From Streptomyces antimicrobicus (GTDB taxonomy: Bacteria; Actinomycetota; Actinomycetes; Streptomycetales; Streptomycetaceae): a DNA stretch of 51,781 bases. The DNA is taken from NCBI RefSeq assembly GCF_020532625.1, contig NZ_JAJAUY010000031.1, forward strand, positions 1-51,781, read 5' to 3'. The translations under genes and the position numbers were made by a program. Shown here one piece after another: positions 37,914 through 45,339 of the stretch (the stretch's first letter is position 1; each line of letters begins with the position of its first letter). The notes below the pieces were generated by a model that saw only the letters and a list, made by a program, of their open reading frames with translations, had not been told where the DNA came from and searched no databases.

Positions 37914-38894
37914 ATGACTGCTACGCGTACCACCGGCGCCGTCGCCGCCGGCCTTGCCACCCTGACCCCCGACGGCACCGTGCTCGACACCTGGTTCCCG
38001 GCCCCCCAGCTGGTCGAGGAGCCCGGCCCGGCCGGCACCGAGCGCCTCGACCCGCAGCAGGCCGTGGAACTCCTGGGCGACGCCGCGGCCAAGGCGATCC
38101 GGACCGACGCGGTCCGAGGCGTCGAGGTCGTGGCCGTCCGCACCGTGATCTCCTCCCTGGAGGACAAGCCGCTGGACGCGCACGACGCGTACCTGCGCCT
38201 GCACCTGCTCAGCAGCCGCCTGGTCAAGCCGCACGGCCAGAACCTGGACGGCATCTTCGGCCTGCTGGCCAACGTCGCCTGGACCTCGCTCGGCCCGGTC
38301 GCCGTCGACCGCATCGAGGCCGTCCGGCTCGCCGCCCGCGCCGAGGGCCTGCACCTGCAGGTCACCTCCGTCGACAAGTTCCCGCGGATGACCGACTACG
38401 TGGTCCCCGCCGGCGTGCGCATCGCCGACGCCGACCGGGTCCGCCTCGGCGCGCACCTGGCCGAGGGCACCACGGTCATGCACGAGGGCTTCGTCAACTT
38501 CAACGCCGGCACCCTCGGCGTCTCCATGGTCGAGGGCCGCATCTCCGCGGGCGTCGTGATCGGCGACGGCTCCGACATCGGCGGCGGCGCCTCCACCATG
38601 GGCACCCTCTCCGGCGGCGGCAAGCAGATCATCTCGATCGGCGAGCGCTGCCTGGTCGGCGCCGAGGCCGGCGTCGGCATCGCGCTCGGCGACGAGTGCA
38701 TCGTCGAGGCGGGCCTGTACGTGACCGCGGGCACCCGCGTCACCCTGCCGGACGGCCAGATCGTCAAGGCCCTGGAGCTCTCCGGCGCCGACAACATCCT
38801 CTTCCGCCGCAACTCGGTCACCGGCGCCGTCGAGGCCCGCCCGAACAACGCGGTCTGGGGCGGCCTGAACGAGATCCTGCACAGCCACAACTGA
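37914..38894 (+). CDS. dapD: 2,3,4,5-tetrahydropyridine-2,6-dicarboxylate N-succinyltransferase
   Basis: Lysine and diaminopimelate pathway enzyme that transfers succinyl from succinyl-CoA. 326 aa, the actinobacterial DapD form. The C-terminal half is a left-handed beta helix of hexapeptide repeats: [80 protein letters not shown]. The N-terminal domain ([36 protein letters not shown]) is typical. Probably a leaderless message. Confidence 0.95.
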   Translation: MTATRTTGAVAAGLATLTPDGTVLDTWFPAPQLVEEPGPAGTERLDPQQAVELLGDAAAKAIRTDAVRGVEVVAVRTVISSLEDKPLDAHDAYLRLHLLSSRLVKPHGQNLDGIFGLLANVAWTSLGPVAVDRIEAVRLAARAEGLHLQVTSVDKFPRMTDYVVPAGVRIADADRVRLGAHLAEGTTVMHEGFVNFNAGTLGVSMVEGRISAGVVIGDGSDIGGGASTMGTLSGGGKQIISIGERCLVGAEAGVGIALGDECIVEAGLYVTAGTRVTLPDGQIVKALELSGADNILFRRNSVTGAVEARPNNAVWGGLNEILHSHN

Positions 38895-38923
38895 CGCCCC
38901 GCCGCCCTGACGTGCGGCTGAGC

Positions 38924-38984
38924 AACCGACCAACGCGCTGACCTGAGGCTGAGCCGTCGCCGGTTGTCAACGTTGGTCACCAAC
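38924..38984. repeat. Cluster of nested inverted repeats after dapD
   Basis: CAACCG (38924-38929) and GACCAACG (38929-38936) are repeated in inverted form as CGGTTG (38961-38966) and CGTTGGTC (38971-38978). Inside, GTTGTCAAC (38963-38971) and GTTGGTCACCAAC (38972-38984) are each palindromic. It could be a hairpin, a regulator site or an old recombination site at the edge of the low-GC patch. Confidence 0.6.
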
Positions 38985-38985
38985 A

Positions 38986-39025
38986 AGCGCCCTCCCACGG
39001 CCCCACGGCGGCCCGGGAGGGCGCT
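38986..39025 (+). terminator. Terminator of dapD
   Basis: AGCGCCCTCCC (38986-38996) pairs with GGGAGGGCGCT (39015-39025); the 18-base loop has its own short GC pairing. It marks the end of the normal-GC dapD unit. Confidence 0.7.
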
Positions 39026-39103
39026 CGTCATGTGGCGCGGCCCGCGACGTCAGTGGGAACGGCTACGGTGACCTCGTAGGTCGGCGCAGGGGCGGAGGCA
39101 TGG

Positions 39104-39940
39104 GTGTCTGACTACGGGACCGGTCACGGCGGAGTTGACAACAATCTGCGGAGTTACGATGAGATTCTGCAGAATCCAGTGTTGAAGGACTCCGAACGCG
39201 AAAGGCTCACTGCTGAGGCCCTTGTCGCATACATTTCCATGCTTCTTGTGCGGCGTGGAGACGTAGAGACTGCCCGCCTTATGCTCTTGGTCGAGCGGTG
39301 GGCGCTGGAATGGGATAACGAAGGCCAGGAGAAAGACCTCGTACTCGACGTTGACCCCGCGAACAGGGGGCACTTCACGCAAGACGTGATTGAGAAGCTC
39401 CGTGCTATCTGCTCCGAAGTGTCAGATCGATTCAAGTACGGAATCAATTGGATCGAAGTCCGCGAGACGCTCCCTGCTCTTGGTCCCGGCTGGCGTGATC
39501 AATTTGAGCGTGAGCTAAAGGGCGAGCGTCCAACCAATCAGGCTCGTCGGCTCCAAACTGGTCCGCCGCGATGGGTGGAAGATGACCTTCTCTTCACGAA
39601 CGCCGGAGAACAGCGCGTCTACCGTGCGCTGAAGCATCGACAGGAGCAGGTGCTTCCGGCGGAGGACACGATAGCGATTTTCCCGCTGCCGAATGGTCGT
39701 GTCTCGAAGAGGACTTGGGAGCCTGACTTTCTTGTCACGTACAAGGGACGTGCCGGAGTGCTTGAGGTTGACGGACCGCATCACAATGCGCGCCGCGCAT
39801 TGGATCGGACTCGCGACCACCTGTTGCACGATTCTGGCATTGCATACGTCGACCGTGTGCCTGTTGAGGCGCTAGAGAGCCCTAAGGAGCTGAACGCCGT
39901 AGTCGACCGATTCCTGCGTCGGCTGGCGGAATCACGTTAA
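39104..39940 (+). CDS. Candidate PD-(D/E)XK-like nuclease, foreign base composition
   Basis: 278 aa, clearly lower in GC than its neighbours and using codons such as AAT, GTT and CTT that the other genes avoid. The last 115 residues fit a restriction-endonuclease-like fold of the DUF559/Vsr type: E169 in NAGEQRVYRAL, D208 in WEPDFLV, E221 and D223 in AGVLEVDGPHH, then a D-R helix (RALDRTRDHLLHDSGI) and a final strand-helix (YVDRVPVEALESPKE). Residues 1-150 are helical with no recognised domain. GTG 39104 has GGCGGAGG five bases upstream and TACGGT (39064-39069) as a possible -10. Role unknown; a stand-alone defence or repair nuclease is possible. Confidence 0.75.
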   Translation: MSDYGTGHGGVDNNLRSYDEILQNPVLKDSERERLTAEALVAYISMLLVRRGDVETARLMLLVERWALEWDNEGQEKDLVLDVDPANRGHFTQDVIEKLRAICSEVSDRFKYGINWIEVRETLPALGPGWRDQFERELKGERPTNQARRLQTGPPRWVEDDLLFTNAGEQRVYRALKHRQEQVLPAEDTIAIFPLPNGRVSKRTWEPDFLVTYKGRAGVLEVDGPHHNARRALDRTRDHLLHDSGIAYVDRVPVEALESPKELNAVVDRFLRRLAESR

Positions 39941-40428
39941 GGCTAGCGCAGTGCCTACGAGGGGCACGTAACCCCTACCTTTACCCACTACTGCCCTGGC
40001 TCCCATCGCTCGCCACAACGGACCCGCACCCGCGCGACGGCCCCCCTCCATCCCGGAGTTTGAGCGCCCCCGCCGGAGGCCTGTTCTGACCTCCACTCCT
40101 TCGCGTGGCGCAACCCGACTGAGGCAAGGGCATGCCGCCGTCCTTACGGGTCGGCTGCTGGCGGGCGGACAAGGCCGCAGCAAGCGGGGGCGGGACTGGC
40201 TCCCTTCGAGGAACAAGGGCCCGGCGACGTTGGTACAGCCATGGCCCACGAAGCCTCAGCTGCTGAGGTTCGTCGCCCATCAACCTTCGCCGGATCTCGG
40301 CGTGCGGCCGGCGGTCGGGCCGGAGCGGGGCGGAGACAGGAGCGCAGGCCCGGGCGACGGGCCGCGCGCGCCGCGCCGTGCGCGGCGGGTGCCTTGATGA
40401 GGTAGAGAAACCTGTAGCAGCTCTGCTG
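39941..40428. other. Gene-poor stretch in the low-GC patch
   Basis: 488 bases with no convincing gene. Short open frames on the minus strand (for example reading GDEPQQLRLRGPWLYQRRRA) show no start site or codon bias. CCTCAGCTGCTGAGG (40254-40268) is a small perfect hairpin. The composition changes to very GC-rich from about 40300. It may be debris of a mobile element, but I recognise no transposase or terminal repeats. Confidence 0.5.
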
Positions 40429-40921
40429 TCAGGCCTTCGGGCCGCTGGCGTCGTAGCTCCACGTACGGCCGGTCCCTCGGTACTCGGCGACTGAGATCGG
40501 GTCCACCCCGGGACGCATGCGAGCGGTGTACAGCACGCCGTCGATGTGGTCGATCTCGTAGGCGACGAGACGGGCTCCCCCGTGCTCAAAGATCGTGATG
40601 CGCTGTTCGCCGCTGATGTCGGTGTGCTCGACCGTGATGCTCAACGGCCTTGGCACCTTTCCCCGTACGTCGAAAGAGCTCCAGCACCCCTCGTACTGCT
40701 CGTCCGTCTCTGCCGACTCCTCGATGACCTTGGGGTTCAGCAGAGTGACCGTCTCCCCTTCGGGCGTCCGGACGATGACGGCTGCTCGGTCGATTCCGAT
40801 CTGAGGCGCTGCACACCCCCATGCCCTTGCTGAACAGATGGATGCCTGCTCGCTCGGCCGCCGAGTTCAGCTCTGCCACAACTGACGCGGCGTCGTCGAC
40901 GTCGTACCAGTGGCGTCGCAC
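40429..40921 (-). pseudogene. Frameshifted peptide-deformylase-like gene remnant
   Basis: Read on the minus strand, one frame gives HWYDVDDAASVVAELNSAAE and LFSKGMGV, and the next frame continues AAPQIGIDRAAVIVRTPEGE, EGCWSSFDVRG, and LVAYEIDHIDGVLYTARM. Together these match deformylase motifs 1 (GxGLAAPQIG), 2 (EGCLS) and 3 (HEIDH). One extra base near 40821 (GGGGTGTGCAGC) breaks motif 1. Motif 3 has Tyr in place of its first His, which would remove a metal ligand, and motif 2 has Trp for Leu. There is no ribosome site before GTG 40921. The tail ISVAEYRGTGRTWSYDAS follows. Degenerate gene; a sequencing error could explain only the frameshift. Confidence 0.75.
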
Positions 40922-40940
40922 GGCTGACGCGCGTGCAGCA

Positions 40941-40982
40941 CGAAGCCCCCCGCCCGGCGGACGCCGGGGCGGGGGGCTTTCG
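40941..40982. terminator. Hairpin between 41046 gene and the deformylase remnant
   Basis: AGCCCCCCGCCC (40944-40955) pairs with GGGCGGGGGGCT (40967-40978), with further pairing inside (GGCG/CGCC) and CGAAG/CTTTCG at the ends. It terminates the minus-strand gene ending at 41046 and borders the foreign patch. Confidence 0.75.
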
Positions 40983-41045
40983 TACGGCTGCCGGCGGCGG
41001 GGCCGCGCGGGCGGGGCGGGCCTGCGGGGCAGGCGCGCGGGGCGG

Positions 41046-41300
41046 TCAGTGGCCCGGGAAGGAGCGGACCAGGCCCGCGAAGGCCTGCTCCTCCGCCTCG
41101 GTCAGTTCCACGGTCTCCAACGGGTGCGCGGCGGCCCCCCGCTGGGTCGGGATCAGGGCCAGGCCGTCGAAGGCGCCGGGCTCCGGGTGGTGGAAGCGGC
41201 TGTCCCACATCATGTGGCCGAGGCCGATCACCCAGACGAGGGCGGCGACCAGCAGGACGGCGAGGCCGATCTCCTGGACGAGGGTGATGGAGGGGAACAC
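41046..41300 (-). CDS. Small single-span membrane protein, function unknown
   Basis: 84 aa. One predicted helix at about 5-27 (ITLVQEIGLAVLLVAALVWV), then a soluble tail with HMMWDSRFHHPEPGAFDGLA and LETVELTEAEEQAFAGLVRS. I chose GTG 41300 because GGAGGA lies four bases upstream; the same frame is open to GTG 41348 (16 more residues, some with A/T third positions). Not a family I can name, though similar short membrane proteins are common in Streptomyces. Confidence 0.7.
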   Translation of the reverse strand: MFPSITLVQEIGLAVLLVAALVWVIGLGHMMWDSRFHHPEPGAFDGLALIPTQRGAAAHPLETVELTEAEEQAFAGLVRSFPGH

Positions 41301-41503
41301 GCGGTCCTCCAGGGAGTAAGGGCGGCGCGAGGTCGGACGTGACGACACTCAACACCACAACCGGCCGGTTATGCGGGCAGATGTGTCGAGGATCACGCCA
41401 GGGTACAAAGTCCCCCTCCTACCCGGAAACCGTCCCGAACGCCCGCGCGGCGCCCGTTCGCGCGCTCGGCGCCGAGTGTGCCAGGGGCCCGAACCGGCGG
41501 TGG

Positions 41504-43345
41504 TTACGGGCGGAAGCGCAGGACCTGCGGGTCGTGGTCGCTGTTCTGGTCGGCGAACTCGGCGTTGATGTGCACGCTGTCGTACGCGAACTTCTTGATC
41601 GCCGGGCTGGTCAGGATCTGGTCCAGGACCTGCGAGTTGCCCTGGAAGACGTACGAGTAGCGCTCCGACTTCGGCAGCGCGGTGATCGCCGGGAACAGCG
41701 CCCCGCCGTCGGTCAGCGCCTTGGTGGTCGCGGAGAACTCGAAGTCGTTGATGTCGCCGAGCGCGATGACGTTCGCGTTCTTGTCGGCGGCCAGGAGCTG
41801 CTTGACGAAACCATTCACCGCCTGCGCCTGGAGCAGCCGCTTGGCCTCCGAGGAGCGCACCGGCGGCTGGTGGTGCGAGGTGAGGCTCTCGTCACCGCCC
41901 TTGGAGCCGAAGTGGTTCGCGATCACGAAGACCGTCCGGCCGCGGAAGACGAACTCGCCGGCCAGCGGCTTGCGGCTGTCGGCCCACGCCGGGTTCGCCG
42001 GGTCGATCCGGCCGGGGGAGTGGGTCAGGGCGGCCTTGCCCTGCTCCTGCGTCACACCGGTCGCGGTGGTCGCGTCGCCCGCGGCGCGGTCGATGAAGGA
42101 GACCCGGGCCGGGTTGAACAGGAACACCTGGCGGATGTTGCCGCCGGGCTCGCCGCCGTCCTTGTTGTTGGCCGGGTCGACCGAACGCCACTGGTACGCC
42201 GGGCCGCCCGCGGCAGCGATCGCGGCCGTGAACTTGGTCAGCGTCTGCCCGGCCGAGACGGTGCCGTCGTTCTTGGCGCCGTTGTCGTCCTGGATCTCCT
42301 CCAGGGCGAGGATGTCGGGGGAGGCCAGGTTCTCCACGACCGCCTTGGCGAGCGCGTCGAACTTCTCCTGCGGGTCGGTCGGGTCGAGGTTCTCGACGTT
42401 GTACGTCGCGACCGCGAGCTCGCCCTCGGCCTGCGGCTTGGTCTTCTCCCGCTCCAGGTTCTTGGACTGGACCGTACCCAGGGTGCGGGCGACCAGGGTG
42501 TAGCCGCCGAACTGGTTGAAGTCCAGCGGGCCCTCGGTGGTGCCGGTCAGCCGGTCGCCGACGTTCGCCACCGGGAACGGCTGCTGCGCGAGCGGGGCCA
42601 GCTGCTGGATCTGGAGGCGGCCGGTGTTCTGGGACTCGTACGAGCCGTACAGGGTGCCGCCGCGGCGGGTGTTGTTCTCCCAGCCCTTGACCGTGACCCA
42701 CAGCTCCGCGTGCGGGTCGGTGGCGCCGACGACGCGGGAGGTGCCGATCGCGACGTTCATGCCCTCCAGGGACTCGTAGTGGTCCAGGGCGTAGCGCGCG
42801 GGGTCGAGGGTCAGCCCGTTGATGCTGCCGCCGGCGGCCGGGTCACCCGCGGGGGCGTACTCGGCGGGCACCGTGTACTCGTTGATGGGGGTCGGCGCGG
42901 GCAGCGCGTTGCCCGAGGAGACCACCGTCACGGTCGGCTTGGAGATCTGGGTGATCGACTGGTTGCCCGAGTTCAGGCCGCCCGGGACGTACTCGCCGAC
43001 CAGGCCGGAGACCTTGACCGCGTCGCCCACGGCGACGGTCGGGGCGGAGCTGGTGAAGACGAAGACGCCCTCGCTGGTGGCGGCGTCGTCGTCGGCGTCG
43101 GGGTCCTGGATCCAAAAGCCCTTGGAACCGTAGGTGCGGACACCGGTGACGATGCCCTCGACGTCCGTGACCTGCTTGCCGACCAGCGGGGAGACACGGG
43201 TGGTGCCCTGGATGTCGTGGATCCGTATGGAACCGGCGGCCGCGTCGGTCTCGGCGGCGCCGGCGGAGCCCGCGAGCAGGCCGGTGGCCAGCGCGGTGGC
43301 GACGACGGCCGCGACCGCGGCGGAACGGGGGTGCGAGGAGCGCAT
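41504..43345 (-). CDS. Secreted endonuclease/exonuclease/phosphatase-family nuclease (ExeM-like)
   Basis: 613 aa. Signal peptide 1-31 (MRSSHPRS, hydrophobic core, GSAGAA). Residues 40-300 hold an OB-like/lamin-tail type region (IQGTTRVSPLVGKQVTDVEG) found in extracellular nucleases. The catalytic EEP domain runs from about 308: TYNVENL (314-320), E349/E350 in LALEEIQDD, H478 in IANHFGSKGGDE, GDINDFE (530-536) and SDHD (602-605). All metal and catalytic positions are intact. Likely degrades extracellular DNA for phosphate or nitrogen. ATG 43345 has GGAG nine bases upstream. Confidence 0.9.
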   Translation of the reverse strand: MRSSHPRSAAVAAVVATALATGLLAGSAGAAETDAAAGSIRIHDIQGTTRVSPLVGKQVTDVEGIVTGVRTYGSKGFWIQDPDADDDAATSEGVFVFTSSAPTVAVGDAVKVSGLVGEYVPGGLNSGNQSITQISKPTVTVVSSGNALPAPTPINEYTVPAEYAPAGDPAAGGSINGLTLDPARYALDHYESLEGMNVAIGTSRVVGATDPHAELWVTVKGWENNTRRGGTLYGSYESQNTGRLQIQQLAPLAQQPFPVANVGDRLTGTTEGPLDFNQFGGYTLVARTLGTVQSKNLEREKTKPQAEGELAVATYNVENLDPTDPQEKFDALAKAVVENLASPDILALEEIQDDNGAKNDGTVSAGQTLTKFTAAIAAAGGPAYQWRSVDPANNKDGGEPGGNIRQVFLFNPARVSFIDRAAGDATTATGVTQEQGKAALTHSPGRIDPANPAWADSRKPLAGEFVFRGRTVFVIANHFGSKGGDESLTSHHQPPVRSSEAKRLLQAQAVNGFVKQLLAADKNANVIALGDINDFEFSATTKALTDGGALFPAITALPKSERYSYVFQGNSQVLDQILTSPAIKKFAYDSVHINAEFADQNSDHDPQVLRFRP

Positions 43346-43407
43346 GAGGCTGGACTCCGGTGGGTGGTTGTGCGGGTGGATGAGGATCTGGAAGATCTAC
43401 GCGCGTC

Positions 43408-43437
43408 AATGTCCCGGGCCGCCGGCGAAGTTGTCAA
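43408..43437 (-). promoter_or_regulatory. Promoter of the secreted nuclease gene
   Basis: On the minus strand a perfect TTGACA (43437-43432), an 18-bp spacer and GACATT (43413-43408). The expected start near 43401 gives a leader of about 56 bases. Confidence 0.5.
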
Positions 43438-43512
43438 GGTCTACGAGGCATACGGGAAGCATCTGTGCGATGAACCAAAGGTGCGGCTCGTCGGGGGTTG
43501 CCCGATTGCGTC

Positions 43513-43518
43513 TACGCT
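43513..43518 (+). promoter_or_regulatory. Candidate -10 of the 43561 gene
   Basis: TACGCT matches TANNNT and would start a transcript near 43525, with GAGGAG in the leader before ATG 43561. No -35 is apparent. Confidence 0.35.
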
Positions 43519-43560
43519 GGGGCCCGCCGTCCGCCTGAACTCCCCGAGGAGAAGCACTCC

Positions 43561-45153
43561 ATGTCCGCTCAGCCGCGCCCCACGCTGCCGCCGGTCCGGC
43601 TGCACCCCGACGCGGAACTGGCCCGCGCCGCGCTGGCCGCCCCGCTGCTCTCCCGCGCCGTCCGGCTCGCCCGCTGGGCCGGACCCGGTACCCGGGTCGG
43701 CGCGGGCGGCGAACTCGCCGACGAGCAGCTGCCCGAGGCGGCCGCGGTCCTGGGGCTGGCCGACGACGAGGACGGCGCGGCGTACGCGAGCGAGGCCTGG
43801 CGGGTGGCCCTGGACACCGGGCTGGTCGACGTCACGGACCCGGTCGACGTCTCGGGCCCGGGCGAGGATGCCGGTACGGGCGAGGGCGCCGGTACGGACG
43901 CGAGTGTCGGCACCGGCGAGGGCGTCGGAGCCGGCGAGGGTGCCGCGGCCGACGCCGGGGCGGAGTTCGGGACCGCCGGGCCGGGGGCCGACCTGGCGCT
44001 CGTCACCGCAGGCGCGCCCACCGACGTGCTCGACCTGTGGCTGGCCGCGCTCGACACCGTGCTCGCCGACGCCTCCGTACCCGACCTCGACGACCTCGTC
44101 GACGCCCTCGACGCTGGCGGCGAGATCGACTTCGAACGGCTGGACTGGGACCCGCAGCGCGAGGCGGACCTGCTCGACGCCGTGCTCGCCAACCTCTACC
44201 TGCTGACCGTCACCGAAGGCGGGGCCGGCGACGCCCCGGTGCCGCTGCCGGTCCTCGCCGCCTCGCTGGTGGTGCCCGAGGACATGGCCGAGCCCACGGA
44301 CGAGGTGCTGGAGCGGGTCTCGGAGGCGATGATGCGGCTCGACGCGCAGTTCCGGCAGCTGGAGGGCATCGGGCTGGTGGAGTTCCGCCCCGTCGACGAG
44401 GACCTGATGGCGGAGGCCGACGACGAGGACTTCGTGGCCGCCGCGGACCCGGACGAGGAGGACGTCGCCCGCTACGGCATGGTCCGGCTCACCCCGCTCG
44501 GCCTGTACGGGGTCCGCGCCCGGCTGCTGGAGGCCGGGGTCGAGGCCCCCGCCGTCGGCGACCTGGCGGACAAGGGCGCCGACGTGCTGCTCGACACCGT
44601 GTCGGCCTATCCGGAGGACGCCGCCCAGGCCGAGATCGAGCTGTGGCTGGCGCGGGCGGCCCGCGACGCCTCCGAGGGCACCGGGAGCGGTACGGCCGCG
44701 GCCGTGGCGGAGCTGCTGGCTGCGGCCCGCGGCGGCGACGCGGGCGGGCCGCTGCGCCGGCTGCGCTGCCAGCAGGCCCTCGCGGTGGCCGGGCCCGCCG
44801 CCGAGCCGGTGGTCCGGGCCGTCCTGGACGACCCCGAACTCGGCGGGCTGGCCCGGGTCTGGCTGGCCGAGCAGGGCGCGACCGACGTGCCGCCGCCGAG
44901 CGAGGCGCTGGTGTTCTGGCTGACGGTCGACACGATCGCCGCGCAGCTCGCCGCCGACGACGGCAGCGCGGAACTCCCGGCGCTGATGGAGTCCCTGACC
45001 GCGCACCACACCGCCTTCTTCGACACCGCCTGGCGGGTGGAACACCCCGCCACCGCGGACGTCCTGGAGGCCATGGGGCGGCTCCACCCGGACCGCAAGG
45101 CGGCCAAGGAGGCCCGCAAGGCGGCCTTCAAGGCCCGCTCCCACCGCCCCTGA
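43561..45153 (+). CDS. Conserved hypothetical protein, acidic
   Basis: 530 aa, cytoplasmic by appearance, function unknown. N-terminal PTLPPVRLHPDAELARAALA and LARWAGPGTRVGAGGELADE suggest a folded domain found in actinomycetes. Residues about 95-140 are a Gly/Glu/Asp/Thr low-complexity run (GEGVGAGEGAAADAGAE). The rest is leucine-rich and acidic (DLDDLVDALDAGGEIDFERL, EADDEDFVAAADPDEEDV), with HEAT-like helices near LRRLRCQQALAVAGPAAEP, and a basic end KAAKEARKAAFKARSHRP. ATG 43561 follows GAGGAG; TTG 43498 upstream is unlikely since it includes the putative promoter. It is divergent from the nuclease. Confidence 0.8.
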   Translation: MSAQPRPTLPPVRLHPDAELARAALAAPLLSRAVRLARWAGPGTRVGAGGELADEQLPEAAAVLGLADDEDGAAYASEAWRVALDTGLVDVTDPVDVSGPGEDAGTGEGAGTDASVGTGEGVGAGEGAAADAGAEFGTAGPGADLALVTAGAPTDVLDLWLAALDTVLADASVPDLDDLVDALDAGGEIDFERLDWDPQREADLLDAVLANLYLLTVTEGGAGDAPVPLPVLAASLVVPEDMAEPTDEVLERVSEAMMRLDAQFRQLEGIGLVEFRPVDEDLMAEADDEDFVAAADPDEEDVARYGMVRLTPLGLYGVRARLLEAGVEAPAVGDLADKGADVLLDTVSAYPEDAAQAEIELWLARAARDASEGTGSGTAAAVAELLAAARGGDAGGPLRRLRCQQALAVAGPAAEPVVRAVLDDPELGGLARVWLAEQGATDVPPPSEALVFWLTVDTIAAQLAADDGSAELPALMESLTAHHTAFFDTAWRVEHPATADVLEAMGRLHPDRKAAKEARKAAFKARSHRP

Positions 45154-45168
45154 CCAACCAGGGGCGGT
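45143..45168 (+). terminator. Terminator overlapping the 43561 gene stop
   Basis: ACCGCCCCTG (45143-45152) pairs perfectly with CAGGGGCGGT (45159-45168), with loop ACCAAC; the stop codon TGA lies in the stem and loop. Confidence 0.75.
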
Positions 45169-45259
45169 CCGAGGCCCAGGGCGGCGGCTCCACGCCGTTT
45201 TGGGTCGGGAGTTGGCCAATTCCGGGAGGGTCCGGAGGGCCGACGGGGCTTCGGGGGGA

Positions 45260-45281
45260 ATTCAGGCGCCGTTCACGTGCG
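45260..45281 (+). promoter_or_regulatory. Candidate PHO box (PhoP direct repeats)
   Basis: ATTCAGG (from 45260) and GTTCACG (from 45271) are 11 bases apart, the spacing of Streptomyces PhoP direct-repeat units (consensus GTTCACC). They lie 60-80 bases before the PhoX-like gene, as expected for phosphate-starvation activation. Confidence 0.5.
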
Positions 45282-45339
45282 GACGGGAACCTTTCGGCCG
45301 ACCGCACTCAGGCGCACCACTCCCCACCCTGGAGCATCG

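Noticed and set aside
39100..39111. ATG 39100 as start of the nuclease gene
   Set aside because: It is out of frame and reaches a stop after three codons (ATG GGT GTC TGA); GTG 39104 is in frame with a correctly spaced ribosome site.
41339..44206. 955-codon plus-strand frame across the nuclease gene and its promoter
   Set aside because: Runs through the divergent promoter region and two real genes in wrong frames; no motif.
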